DNA of 40,240 nucleotides from Fuerstiella sp. Its GTDB lineage: Bacteria; Planctomycetota; Planctomycetia; Planctomycetales; Planctomycetaceae. The notes beneath the pieces are model-generated. The model had not been told where the DNA came from, did not search any database, and saw only the letters and a list, made by a program, of their open reading frames with translations. The translations under genes and the position numbers were made by a program. The stretch spans positions 1 through 40,240 of the forward strand of contig JAPYTO010000033.1 of NCBI GenBank assembly GCA_029941865.1, read 5' to 3'. Each line of letters starts with the position of its first letter. Within the stretch, counting starts at the first letter, position 1. Shown here piece by piece: positions 1-8,567 of this stretch.

Positions 1-115
1 CGTGCTTTTCTCCGGACGCTGCGATACTATTGGCCGCTCCTCGGTGTTGTTCTCAGAAGATCCGAAAAGCAACACACAGCGCTCCCCACCATCACCACGT
101 TAAGAGGTCCTCGAC

Positions 116-1096
116 ATGACGACGCACGCCAGCTCAAACGGAACACTCAGTCGCCGCGCCTTTGTTCAGGCTGTCGGCGGAACAGCAGCACTCGCCGCTC
201 TGGGAGGCAGCAGCCTTAACGCCGCTTTGTTCGCCGGACCAACGCCAACCAGCGCAGCCGAAACGGCAGTCACTGAGTTCTACAAGACATTGTCTGAAAA
301 GCAGCGACGTCAGATTGTATTTTCGTTTAATCACGAACTGCGAAGCCGCATTAACGCGAACTGGCATATCACGAAGCCGGAAATCGGTCAGGATTTTTAC
401 ACCGACAAGCAGCGGACCCTGATTGATCAGGTTGTGCGCGGCATGACCAGCGAGGATGGTTACGAACGAATCAAGCGTCAGATGGACGATGACGCAGGGG
501 GAATCGAACAATTCAGCGTGGCGGTCTTCGGTGAACCGGGTGAGGGGGATTTTGAATTCGAACTGACCGGCCGACACCTGACTATGCGAGCTGACGGGAA
601 CAGCGTCGATAAGGCAGCGTTTGGCGGGCCGATCATCTACGGTCACGGCGAAGAAGAAGTCGCTGACAACATGTATTACGGTCAGACGAAGCAAACGAAT
701 GAGGTCTTCAAGTCACTGGACGCCGGTCAGGCCAAAAAGGCCCTGATCACCAAAGCACCGCCCAAAGAAAACGCCGTGCAAATTCAGGGCGACGGAGGAA
801 AGTTTGCCGGGATTGCAGTCAGCGAATTGAAAGACGACCAGAAGCAGCTGGTGGAAAAGACGCTGGGCGTGCTGCTGGCTCCGTACCGTCAGGAAGACCG
901 CGACGAAGTCATGGAAATCGTCAAAGAAAGTGGTGGAGTCGATAAGCTGCACATGGCCTTCTACAAGAAGGGCGACCTGGAATCCGACAAGGTCTGGGAC
1001 ATGTGGCGAGTCGAAGGCCCAGCCTTTGTGTGGCACTTCCGAGGTGCACCGCATGTGCATGCCTACATCAACATCGGTCACCGGAAAACAACGTAA
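116..1096 (+). CDS. DUF3500 family protein, Tat-exported
   Basis: The 326-residue product has a twin-arginine type signal at the N-terminus (SRRAFVQA at about residues 13-20, followed by a hydrophobic Ala/Gly-rich stretch to about residue 48), so export as a folded protein is expected. The body matches my recollection of DUF3500: a FEFELTGRHLT block, an AAFGGPIIYGH block and a C-terminal PHVHAYINIG block with conserved histidines. The family's biochemical role is not established. Start is the ATG after an AAGAGG-like ribosome site. A strong terminator follows, so it looks like the end of its transcription unit; its upstream neighbour lies outside the window. Family assignment is firm, function is unknown. 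Confidence 0.88.
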   Translation: MTTHASSNGTLSRRAFVQAVGGTAALAALGGSSLNAALFAGPTPTSAAETAVTEFYKTLSEKQRRQIVFSFNHELRSRINANWHITKPEIGQDFYTDKQRTLIDQVVRGMTSEDGYERIKRQMDDDAGGIEQFSVAVFGEPGEGDFEFELTGRHLTMRADGNSVDKAAFGGPIIYGHGEEEVADNMYYGQTKQTNEVFKSLDAGQAKKALITKAPPKENAVQIQGDGGKFAGIAVSELKDDQKQLVEKTLGVLLAPYRQEDRDEVMEIVKESGGVDKLHMAFYKKGDLESDKVWDMWRVEGPAFVWHFRGAPHVHAYINIGHRKTT

Positions 1097-1504
1097 GCGA
1101 AACCGCGTGAGTCGTTGATTCCGTGTGGTTTAAGTTTGTATTCAAACGATTTCCAGAAGCCCGGCATTTCAAAAATGCCGGGCTTCTTTGCAAAACCGGA
1201 CGCCCGACTGTCTTCGGCCCTCCGTGTACCAGCTATAAGCGCCAGCGAGCGGGTCTCGTGCGCTTGTGAAATCAGCAATCAGCCAGTGTTGGGTGTTGTG
1301 TCCGGGAAACAGGTAAACGGCAGAACCACAAGGAAATTCCCTCCATTTGCAGGATTCTCATCGCAGCTGTTCGGTTTTACCATAGCCCGACGGCAAATGT
1401 CCGTAGGCAATACAATATGGCCGGTTGAACCTGGCTTGAGGATTCGGGGCAGAGAAGCCGCCTCGAGCTGACCGGAAGACCCCGTCCTTTGTGAAAATAC
1501 TGGT
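1097..1504. other. Intergenic gap with a terminator, otherwise featureless
   Basis: About 400 bases without a supported gene. The first third holds the perfect hairpin described separately. The remainder has a short open frame (1115-1471) that runs straight through the terminator and has no credible ribosome site or recognisable protein, so it is not called. A promoter for the flippase-like gene at 1505 must lie here, but no convincing -35/-10 pair was seen. Confidence 0.6.
1155..1190 (+). terminator. Intrinsic terminator after the DUF3500 gene
   Basis: A perfect 15-bp inverted repeat (arms 1155-1169 and 1173-1187) with a 3-base loop and a GCCCGGC core, followed by a short T-rich tail. It lies about 60 bases after the DUF3500 stop codon and is very stable, so it should end that transcript. 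The T-run is short, so efficiency is uncertain. Confidence 0.85.
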
Positions 1505-2893
1505 GTGAGTCTGCAGCTGTTAAAAAAAATCGGGCATCACCTGGGAGTCGACACGGCCGTTGGCTACGCCGTGGCGGCACGGGGCTGGCAATTGCTGACC
1601 GGACAGCTGACGATGCTGTTGATTGTCTTCTGCCTGACGGAAGTGGAACAGGGCTACTACTACGCTTTCTTCTATCTGCTGGCGATGCAGATCTTTGTCG
1701 AACTGGGTCTGCACGTCGTCATCATCAGTGTCGCCAGTCACGAATGGTCGCAGCTGCGAATGGTGGACGACAAGGTCGCAGGAGATCCATGCGCATTGTC
1801 ACGGCTGGCATCGTTAAGCAGGATGGCAGCGCGATGGTATCTGCTGGCGGCCGGCGCATTTGTCGTTGTGATTGCGATCGCCGGATACGTGTATTTCAGC
1901 TGGCCGACAGGACAGACTCCGGCCGGCCTGAACGTGTCTGAATGGGCAGCTCCCTGGACATCGCTGGTACTACTGACAGGAATGCAGCTTGTGCTGCTGC
2001 CCATGAGTTCCATTCTGGAAGGATGCGGTCAGCTACCGACGATCAACAAGGTACGGTTCTGGCAGGGAGTCGCGGGCTCGGCCGTTGTCTGGTCCATGAT
2101 GTCCACTGGCTTCGGACTCTGGGCACTGTCCGGTTCTGCGGCCGTTCGTTTGTGCGGGGAGACCTATCTTGTCCGACGTCGGTTTGGACAGTTCTTTGCC
2201 TCACTGAAAGACGGAGATTCGGGGCAGGCGATCGACTGGAAGTCGGAAGTCGTCCCACTGCAGTGGCGAATTGCCATTCAGGGCACCCTGCACTGGTTTG
2301 CCACACACCTGGCGGGTCTGGTAATTTTCAAGTGTCATGGCGAAGCCATGGGAGGACGGTTCGGGCTGATGTGGACTGTGCTGACAGCCATGCAGTCAGC
2401 ATCGATGGCATGGGTTGAAACGCGTCGCCCATTGTTCGGTCAGTTGATTGCCGAACGAAAATATGAAGAACTGGATCGGCTGTTTTTTCGACTCAGTCGA
2501 ATTTCACTGATTTTGATTGCGGTCGGCGGAGCAACGTTCACGGCAGGAGTTTACGTGGTCAACGAATTCCCGAACACTATCTTCACTCACATCGCCTCAC
2601 GCGTGCCCGACGTCTGGTCCACTGCCATTTTTGCGATGGCTTTTTTCGCTTTTCAACCAGCACTGTGCACTAATATTTACGTGCGCGCACACAAACGGGA
2701 CCCGTTCCTGATTCCGGCCATCGTTTCCAGTCTGACTATCGCTGTGCTCGTCTTCTGGCTGGGAAGAGCATACGGAATCGAGGGCAGTGGATATGGGTAT
2801 CTGCTTGGCGTTGGTGTTGTTCAAACTCCACTTTGGGTTCTCGTTTGGTATAGATGCCGAAAATCCTGGCATGCCGAGGAGACCACCACGTGA
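1505..2893 (+). CDS. Polytopic membrane protein, polysaccharide flippase-like
   Basis: A 462-residue, highly hydrophobic protein with about 11-12 predicted membrane helices and short loops, the size and texture of MATE-fold oligosaccharide flippases (Wzx-like). These move undecaprenyl-linked sugars across the inner membrane. No diagnostic motif was seen, so the call rests on topology and on the neighbours: a methyltransferase and a glycosyltransferase follow with 4-bp overlaps. The start is a GTG at 1505; no ATG gives a longer sensible protein. It could supply the flippase that is not visible in the exopolysaccharide locus at the other end of the window, but this is inference. Confidence 0.72.
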   Translation: MSLQLLKKIGHHLGVDTAVGYAVAARGWQLLTGQLTMLLIVFCLTEVEQGYYYAFFYLLAMQIFVELGLHVVIISVASHEWSQLRMVDDKVAGDPCALSRLASLSRMAARWYLLAAGAFVVVIAIAGYVYFSWPTGQTPAGLNVSEWAAPWTSLVLLTGMQLVLLPMSSILEGCGQLPTINKVRFWQGVAGSAVVWSMMSTGFGLWALSGSAAVRLCGETYLVRRRFGQFFASLKDGDSGQAIDWKSEVVPLQWRIAIQGTLHWFATHLAGLVIFKCHGEAMGGRFGLMWTVLTAMQSASMAWVETRRPLFGQLIAERKYEELDRLFFRLSRISLILIAVGGATFTAGVYVVNEFPNTIFTHIASRVPDVWSTAIFAMAFFAFQPALCTNIYVRAHKRDPFLIPAIVSSLTIAVLVFWLGRAYGIEGSGYGYLLGVGVVQTPLWVLVWYRCRKSWHAEETTT

Positions 2894-3963
2894 GCATGCC
2901 ACTGCCGGCCCCGGAACTGCAGGAAACGGCCTGTCCATTGTGCGGAAAGGCCGACTCTCACACAGTGTTGCAAACCGTTGATCACCTGTGCGGTGTACCG
3001 GGCACCTATTCGGTCGCGCGTTGTGAAAAATGCGAACACGTTTTCATGAACCCCCGACCAACGACGGAGACATTGCACCTTTGTTATCCCGATCACTACG
3101 GACCGCACGTTTCGGCTCCGCCGACGGATAACAGCAACAATTCCGAGCCTCAGCCGGAAACGCCGTGGTATTTACGATTTTTGCCACTGCGTTATGTTCC
3201 CGGACTAAGATCCCTTTACTACTGGCTTACAAATGACCGTGGACAGCTGCTGCCACATAAACCTTTTGAAAGCGAAGACAATGTTCCACCAAGAGCCCTC
3301 GAACTGGGTTGTGCTACCGGTGGGTATCTTTCAAGACTTGTTGCCATCGGGTGGGACGTTGTCGGTGTCGAGCCCAGCGAAGCGGCATCTGAAAAGGCAC
3401 GCGAATGTGGCTTTTGCGTGCACACGGGCGTCCTTGACGATGTATCGTTGCCCGCAGCATCCTTTGACTGTGCTGCCGCGTGGATGGTGATCGAACATGT
3501 CGTGGATCCAATCACGACTCTGCGGCAATTGCACGACCTGCTGAAACCGGGCGGGCAATTGCTGATCAGCGTTCCAAACGGTGGTTGCTGGGAACGCTTG
3601 CTGTTTCGTTCTTCGTGGTATGTCTGGGAACTTCCTCGGCATCTGCACTACTTCACGCCGACGAGCATTCGCAAGGTTCTTGAGACCAGCGGATTTGTAA
3701 ACGCCACGGTCATCCATCAAAGAAATGTGCTGTACATCATTGGCAGCCTTGGGATCTTCCTTGGACAGTTCTCACTGACAAGGAGCGTCGGCAAACGTCT
3801 ACTGAAGTACCCGGATTCACCGAACATGTGGGTTCAACTGGCGATCAGCCCGTTGGCGCATCTGCTGGCGATTTTTCGGCAGGGCGGACGTCTGACGATT
3901 ACGGCCGAACGCCCTTTGACGACACGGTATGAGTGCGGTCTTGCAGAGGGTGCCAAACTGTGA
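2890..3963 (+). CDS. Class I SAM methyltransferase with N-terminal zinc ribbon
   Basis: A 357-residue protein. The N-terminus carries a probable zinc ribbon (C15-x2-C18 and C45-x2-C48), followed by a Rossmann methyltransferase domain whose motif I reads LELGCATGGYL at about residues 136-146 with an acidic residue (VEPS) at the end of strand 2. This architecture is typical of Methyltransf_23-type enzymes in glycan clusters, acting on sugars or lipid-linked intermediates. I chose GTG at 2890 because it overlaps the upstream stop (GTGA) and has GAGGAG 8 bases before it; ATG at 2896 is the alternative. Substrate unknown. Translational coupling with both neighbours is likely. Confidence 0.88.
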   Translation: MSMPLPAPELQETACPLCGKADSHTVLQTVDHLCGVPGTYSVARCEKCEHVFMNPRPTTETLHLCYPDHYGPHVSAPPTDNSNNSEPQPETPWYLRFLPLRYVPGLRSLYYWLTNDRGQLLPHKPFESEDNVPPRALELGCATGGYLSRLVAIGWDVVGVEPSEAASEKARECGFCVHTGVLDDVSLPAASFDCAAAWMVIEHVVDPITTLRQLHDLLKPGGQLLISVPNGGCWERLLFRSSWYVWELPRHLHYFTPTSIRKVLETSGFVNATVIHQRNVLYIIGSLGIFLGQFSLTRSVGKRLLKYPDSPNMWVQLAISPLAHLLAIFRQGGRLTITAERPLTTRYECGLAEGAKL

Positions 3964-4997
3964 AGATTCTTTTTTTGTCATCGGGCTCACGAGTCCCGTC
4001 GTCGCGATTTCGCATTCTGCCATACGTTCGCCACTTTCGAGCAGAGGGCCACACGTGTGTTGTGGCAAACAGCTTTCCTCAGAAGTACGACTACTTTCCC
4101 TGGATGGGGTTCCGCCCCAGCCAACTGCTGAAGCGTAGTGTGCGATGGTGGCACTGGTTGCGTGCCAGGTTGACCGGTTTTGACATTATATTCATCGATC
4201 GGGAAATATTTGACAACGCCACGACAGACGCCGAAGAACGATTCAGGCAGTGTTGTCGAAAATTAGTGCTGGATCTTGATGATGCCGTTTTCCTGCGTCA
4301 CCCACAAAAGTTTGACCGGCTGTTGAACATGGCCGATTTGGTCGTCTGTGGCAATCGTTTCCTGATCGAGAAGGTACAACCCAACAACGACCGCACGTTG
4401 CTCATCCCCACATGTGTTGACATGATTGACTACGAGATGCGGGATGCCAGTGGCGGCGGTCGCCCGGTGGTCGGGTGGATGGGAACGACAGGGAACCTAA
4501 AATACATCGATGTCGTCGCAGAAGCGTTAAGAACCGTGGCTCGCGATGTGGAATTCGAATTTCGCGTGGTGGTCCCCGATGTGTCACCGCTTAATGACAT
4601 CAACCTGGACGGCGTCAACGTCGTCCACGAACCATGGCAGCCGCAAGCTGAGGTGAAGCAGATTCAATCCTTTGACATCGGACTGATGCCCCTGTTTCCG
4701 GACCAGGAATGGGATGTTTATAAGTGCGGACTGAAACTGATTCAGTATCTGGCCGTGGGAGTGCCGGGGATTGCTGCTCCGGTCGGAGTGAACGTTGAGA
4801 TCATCGACGAAAACCGAAACGGTTTTGTCGCCCAGGAGACTGCAGAGTGGTGTCACGCACTCCGCACTCTGCTGCACGATTCACGCATGTGCCAAGCGAT
4901 GGGCGAGCGAGGGAGACATGCCGTGACCGAGAGATATTCGATTCAGGCTAACTATCCAGTCCTGCGGGACGCACTGACGAAGCTGGTCGCAGAGTAA
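3960..4997 (+). CDS. Glycosyltransferase, GT-B fold
   Basis: A 345-residue cytoplasmic protein starting VKILFLSSGSRVPSSRFR, typical of the first strand and glycine loop of GT-B enzymes. The C-terminal half has a nucleotide-sugar binding pattern (GWMGTTGN, then GLMPLFPDQEWDVYKCGLKLIQYLAVGVPGI split over about residues 245-280) like GT4-type enzymes. The start is GTG at 3960, overlapping the upstream TGA by 4 bases; a longer frame from 3933 would intrude on the methyltransferase. It is the last gene of the three-gene unit and its TAA directly abuts the stop codon of the convergent epimerase. Donor and acceptor sugars are not predictable. Confidence 0.85.
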   Translation: MKILFLSSGSRVPSSRFRILPYVRHFRAEGHTCVVANSFPQKYDYFPWMGFRPSQLLKRSVRWWHWLRARLTGFDIIFIDREIFDNATTDAEERFRQCCRKLVLDLDDAVFLRHPQKFDRLLNMADLVVCGNRFLIEKVQPNNDRTLLIPTCVDMIDYEMRDASGGGRPVVGWMGTTGNLKYIDVVAEALRTVARDVEFEFRVVVPDVSPLNDINLDGVNVVHEPWQPQAEVKQIQSFDIGLMPLFPDQEWDVYKCGLKLIQYLAVGVPGIAAPVGVNVEIIDENRNGFVAQETAEWCHALRTLLHDSRMCQAMGERGRHAVTERYSIQANYPVLRDALTKLVAE

Positions 4998-6023
4998 TCA
5001 GTTTCTCCAACTCGGTGGCAGCCCCTTTTCTATCTCGATGCTGCCGAAGTTGCTGCTGCTTCGCGGCCCCACGTTTCGTACCCATTCAGCCATGCGATGA
5101 ACGCCTTCGACCAGCGTTGTGTCCGGTGCGTTTCCAAAGACGTGATCGCAACGGGAATGATCTGACCAGGCGATGTGCACTTCGTTGCGGGCGGGCAGAA
5201 ACTCGAGATTCGGAGACACGTCGAATTCTTTGCAGATCAGCTCAGCAAGGCTGCGTACGCTGACTGGGTGACTGGCACCAATATTGAAGACCTGACCCGC
5301 CGCTGCGGGCACAAACGGAGCTGACGTGATCGGAGCCATCAGATCCGCAACATATGTGAATGCACGTTGCTGCGTGCCATCACCGAAAATCGGCAACGTC
5401 TGTTCCTGGATAATTCGATTCATGAAGATGCCGACCACGTTGCGATATCGATCTCCAATATTCTGAAATTCGCCGTAGACATTGTGGGGCCGAAAGATGG
5501 TGAAAGGCAGCCCGAACATCGCGTTTGCCGCCCGCAGGTCCAATTCAACGGCCAATTTGGAGATTCCGTACGGATCTTCCGGAGATGGCACCGTATTTTC
5601 TGTCATGGGAACCTGTGTTGCACCATACACTGCAATCGAACTGGTAAAGACAAAGTGCTCGACGGCCGACGTGACGGCAGCGTTGATCAGGTTGACACTG
5701 CCAATCAGGTTATTCTGATAGTTAAAGCGCCGAATAAAATGACTCAGACCCTCCGCCGCGTATGCTGCCAGGTGGAATACGTACTTGATATTGAAGTCCG
5801 CAAAGACGCCGTCCACTTCGGTGGAATCAGCAACACTGATCTGACGGACCTCCAATCTGGGGTCGTCCGGCAGGTTTTCAAGGAACCCGCCGGAAAGGTC
5901 ATCAACAACCAACACCGAAAGTCCGTCGTAGCGTGAATCCTGCAGCACGGACCGTACGACATGAGCCCCCAGAAAACCCGCGCCGCCGGTGATCAGAACG
6001 TACACTTTTGAGTTATCCAGCAT
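4998..6023 (-). CDS. NAD-dependent sugar epimerase/dehydratase (extended SDR)
   Basis: A 341-residue extended SDR. It has the NAD-binding TGGAGFLG at residues 12-19, an HLAAYAA segment after strand 4, TSSIAVYG with the active-site Ser near 129, and the catalytic Y152-x3-K156 (YGISK). A FRPHNVYG block and a QQRAFTYVADL block match UDP-glucose 4-epimerase and related nucleotide-sugar enzymes. It probably makes a donor sugar for the neighbouring glycosyltransferase. It is convergent with that gene with no spacer, and divergent from the gene at 6129, sharing about a 100-bp promoter region. The exact sugar is unknown. Confidence 0.9.
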   Translation of the reverse strand: MLDNSKVYVLITGGAGFLGAHVVRSVLQDSRYDGLSVLVVDDLSGGFLENLPDDPRLEVRQISVADSTEVDGVFADFNIKYVFHLAAYAAEGLSHFIRRFNYQNNLIGSVNLINAAVTSAVEHFVFTSSIAVYGATQVPMTENTVPSPEDPYGISKLAVELDLRAANAMFGLPFTIFRPHNVYGEFQNIGDRYRNVVGIFMNRIIQEQTLPIFGDGTQQRAFTYVADLMAPITSAPFVPAAAGQVFNIGASHPVSVRSLAELICKEFDVSPNLEFLPARNEVHIAWSDHSRCDHVFGNAPDTTLVEGVHRMAEWVRNVGPRSSSNFGSIEIEKGLPPSWRN

Positions 6024-6128
6024 CGACGGTTCCGTTTTTGACTTTGACTGTCTCGAATACCGAAGATACTATCAAAGAAATTGTAAAAGCTCACGCTTGT
6101 CCGATCGCTCAGCCTGAAGGCCGTGTCC

Positions 6129-7793
6129 ATGCGTTTTATTTACTCGATCAGCCTCTTGTGTTGCATATTGTTGGCGGGTCAGCCCCATGCTGCGGGGAAA
6201 CTGAAGTCTACGAAAGTGCCTCGATTTGATGTTGCCGTCGCCAAAAGCGTTGCCTACCTCCAGGGCAACGCTGCAAAGATCGGCGAACGTGAGAAAACAC
6301 TGGCGGCCTATGCCCTGTTGAAGGCCGGTGTCGACGTGAAAGATCCCATCGTCGCTGAGGGCATTAGGGTCGCCAAAGAGCGTGCTGAAGCCAGCAGCTA
6401 CACCGGGTATGACCACATCTATCTCGCAGGGGTAGACGCCATGCTACTGGCGGATTCCGGCGACCCCGAGGCCTACATCGTTGGGTTACAGAATATCGCC
6501 AGATACGTTGAATCAACACAGCGAGCAGACGGTTCCTGGAGTGATGGACCTCGATCGCCTGGCGATGTAAGTATGAGCCAGTACGGAGTTCTTGCACTTT
6601 GGGCCGCTGAACGTGTTGGATGCGACGTTTCGCCCGGGGCCTTCGACCGTGCCGCTTCATTTTATGTGGGTGGCCGAAACGGTGACGGCGGTTGGGGATA
6701 CCGACCGGGGACGACCGACGGACCCGGCAGCGGCAAATCGACTCACAACATGACGCTGGCAGGTGCCGGAACGGTAGCTGTTTCCCGAACGATGCTGCAT
6801 GGACCAAAGGGCTACAAGGCAAAGGCTGCGACCGAAGACCCAAAAAAGTTCGGCGTACTCGAAAAAGCAGAAACAGACAATCCGACCGTCGGCAAGACTG
6901 GATCTGTGTATCCCGACTACTCTGCCAGAAACTCGGCAGGCAACCTTGACGACGCGGTAAGTCGAGGAATTTCGTGGAATAACGCAAGGTTTCAACCCGT
7001 CAGCAAAGCTGAACACAAGATCTACTTCTACTACGCTCTCGAACGAGCTTCTGCATTGGCGGACCTGAAAGAAGGCTGGTATACGACCTATGGTGATGGC
7101 CTGCTTTCTCTGCAGGATAAAGACGGAAGCTTTAGAACCTTTTCCAACCAAACCGTCGGTACGTCTCTGGCAATACTCTATTTTGTCAGGTCCACCAAGC
7201 AGATCCTGGACAAGCAGTACTCGGGCGGAGTGATGATGGGGGGGCGTGACGCGTCAGCGTTGTTCGGCGACAAAAAGAAAAAGAAGGACATCGGGCCATT
7301 GGACGAACTGCTGGCCGCGATGGAAAACGCCGACCTGGACAAGCTGGACATTAACCCCGACGACCTTGTTGAAAAAATCCAGTTCGGCTCGAAAGAGGAC
7401 TTGATCGGACAAATCGATCTGCTGAAACGACTCCTGGATCACCCGGACGCTACGAACCGCCAAGCCGCTTTTTTTGCACTCGGCCGCACTGGTGACTTTT
7501 CACTCATTCCTTTGATTTTGCAGGGCCTGCGAGATCCAAACGTCGGTGTGAACAGCGAAGCACTGCAGGCACTGAGGTACATCTCCAGAAAACCGCGTGG
7601 ATTCGGTCTGAAAGAGAACCCGCTCGATGGCCCGAGGACGTCTTCCGAAGCTCAAAAAGTTGTGCGAGCCAACGCATGGAGGACAAAGGCCTACAGAACG
7701 TGGCATGAATGGTATGCCAGTGTCCGGCCGTACAAGGAGCTGGATGGCCTGGATGCCCTTGAGTTGCTGTCATCCGGTGGCGGACAGCGTTAG
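6129..7793 (+). CDS. Secreted prenyltransferase/squalene-cyclase toroid protein with HEAT repeats
   Basis: A 554-residue protein with a Sec signal peptide (hydrophobic stretch residues 4-18, likely cleavage after QPHAA). Residues about 25-360 form an alpha/alpha-toroid: repeated QxxDGSW-like motifs (RADGSWSDG, NGDGGWGYRPG, DKDGSFRTF), as in terpene cyclase and prenyltransferase beta folds. After a run of five lysines, about residues 425-490 look like HEAT repeats (LKRLLDHPDATNRQAAFFALG and the following DPNVGVNSEALQALR). Such exported toroid proteins are common in planctomycetes but their role is unknown; a cyclase DxDD motif was not seen, so enzymatic cyclisation is doubtful. ATG 6129 is preferred to GTG 6123 because AAGG sits 8 bases upstream. 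Confidence 0.8.
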   Translation: MRFIYSISLLCCILLAGQPHAAGKLKSTKVPRFDVAVAKSVAYLQGNAAKIGEREKTLAAYALLKAGVDVKDPIVAEGIRVAKERAEASSYTGYDHIYLAGVDAMLLADSGDPEAYIVGLQNIARYVESTQRADGSWSDGPRSPGDVSMSQYGVLALWAAERVGCDVSPGAFDRAASFYVGGRNGDGGWGYRPGTTDGPGSGKSTHNMTLAGAGTVAVSRTMLHGPKGYKAKAATEDPKKFGVLEKAETDNPTVGKTGSVYPDYSARNSAGNLDDAVSRGISWNNARFQPVSKAEHKIYFYYALERASALADLKEGWYTTYGDGLLSLQDKDGSFRTFSNQTVGTSLAILYFVRSTKQILDKQYSGGVMMGGRDASALFGDKKKKKDIGPLDELLAAMENADLDKLDINPDDLVEKIQFGSKEDLIGQIDLLKRLLDHPDATNRQAAFFALGRTGDFSLIPLILQGLRDPNVGVNSEALQALRYISRKPRGFGLKENPLDGPRTSSEAQKVVRANAWRTKAYRTWHEWYASVRPYKELDGLDALELLSSGGGQR

Positions 7794-7933
7794 ATCAGCA
7801 CGGGCAGTATGAGGCAGGCCCCTGGAAATGGGCAGTAATTACAAGCTCGACGCACAAGTGAGTGAGTCTGGTACCTGCACAAATCTGAAAACCACGGTCA
7901 GAGCGTCGGCCGGCAGTTCGGTTCGCGTGTTTA

Positions 7934-7983
7934 CTCTCCTGCCTTCGGGAGAGTCGGGCTCTCAGGCCCGGAGAGGGTCTTTT
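7934..7983 (+). terminator. Tandem hairpins and T-rich tail, probable terminator
   Basis: The first stem pairs 7934-7939 with 7948-7953 (CTCTCC/GGAGAG, extendable by a G-U and a G-C pair). The second pairs 7955-7959 with 7966-7970 (CGGGC/GCCCG). They are followed by GGTCTTTT. The first left arm could instead pair with GGAGAG at 7970-7975, so alternative folds exist. Placement about 140 bases after the toroid-protein stop fits transcription termination. Confidence 0.5.
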
Positions 7984-8041
7984 AACCTCAACCATACATT
8001 TGCACAGCGATTTTCAATTGCCCTTCCGCTACCGCGTCCGA

Positions 8042-8063
8042 CCCTCCCGTAAGAACGGGAGGG
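8042..8063. terminator. Perfect 9-bp hairpin between convergent genes
   Basis: Arms 8042-8050 and 8055-8063 (CCCTCCCGT/ACGGGAGGG) with an AAGA loop. No T-run follows on either strand, so it may be a structural barrier or 3'-end stabiliser rather than a classical intrinsic terminator. Confidence 0.45.
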
Positions 8064-8125
8064 CAAAGATGTGTAGAACCAATCGGTACGCTTGAATAAC
8101 ACACCGGAGCACGCCGCGTTATGGC

Positions 8126-8434
8126 TTAAAACAGCGTGTAGATAAACGGTGCGGCGCCCGTTGATGTGAGGGCCACAAGCGCACCAACACCCAGCAGCAC
8201 CAGAATGATCGGTGTCAGCCACCACTTCTTTTCTTCTTTAATGAACAGCCAGAACTCGGCTGGCAGACTCATCTGCTGGCCATCGCCGAGTTGCTCGAAC
8301 TCACTGGCCGCCTGGCTGGTATCTGGTGCCGCCGCTGTCGATGCAGATGTGACCACCGGATTGTCGGCGGTTGCATCCGCCGCAGGTGCGTCTTGACTGT
8401 CCGGTACTTCAGCAGAAGGTTTATCGTCGGTCAT
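8126..8434 (-). CDS. DUF5989 family small membrane protein
   Basis: A 102-residue protein. The first 50 or so residues are an acidic, Ala/Ser/Thr-rich and probably disordered stretch. The last 45 match DUF5989: EFWLFIKEEKKWWLTPII, then one membrane helix and a terminal PFIYTLF. The role of this family is unknown; elsewhere it is found in operons with carbamoyltransferases. I placed the start at ATG 8434, six bases after AGGAA; ATG 8440 is too close to that site, and the open frame further upstream (to 8611) looks non-coding. It is downstream of the rhomboid gene on the same strand with a 133-bp gap. Confidence 0.78.
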   Translation of the reverse strand: MTDDKPSAEVPDSQDAPAADATADNPVVTSASTAAAPDTSQAASEFEQLGDGQQMSLPAEFWLFIKEEKKWWLTPIILVLLGVGALVALTSTGAAPFIYTLF

Positions 8435-8567
8435 TTTCATTTCCTGTCGAGAATCATTTGAACGTCTATCGCTGTGAACGCAGCACGTCGAATCGACAGT
8501 TCGTCCGCTGATTATAATTGCCGCAAGGCGGAATTGAATCGAAAATATTTCCGTTTGCGTTCGGCCA

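Larger units (their letters stand above)
7794..8125. other. Convergent intergenic region with three hairpins
   Basis: No gene is supported in these 332 bases between two convergent genes. They contain two tandem hairpins followed by a T-rich stretch (7934-7983) and a third perfect hairpin (8042-8063), described separately. A short plus-strand open frame (7828-8052) crosses all of them and resembles no protein. Confidence 0.6.

Noticed and set aside
1..115. Tail of an upstream gene at the window start
   Set aside because: One frame stays open to a TAA near 106, but 33 unremarkable codons are too few to support a call.
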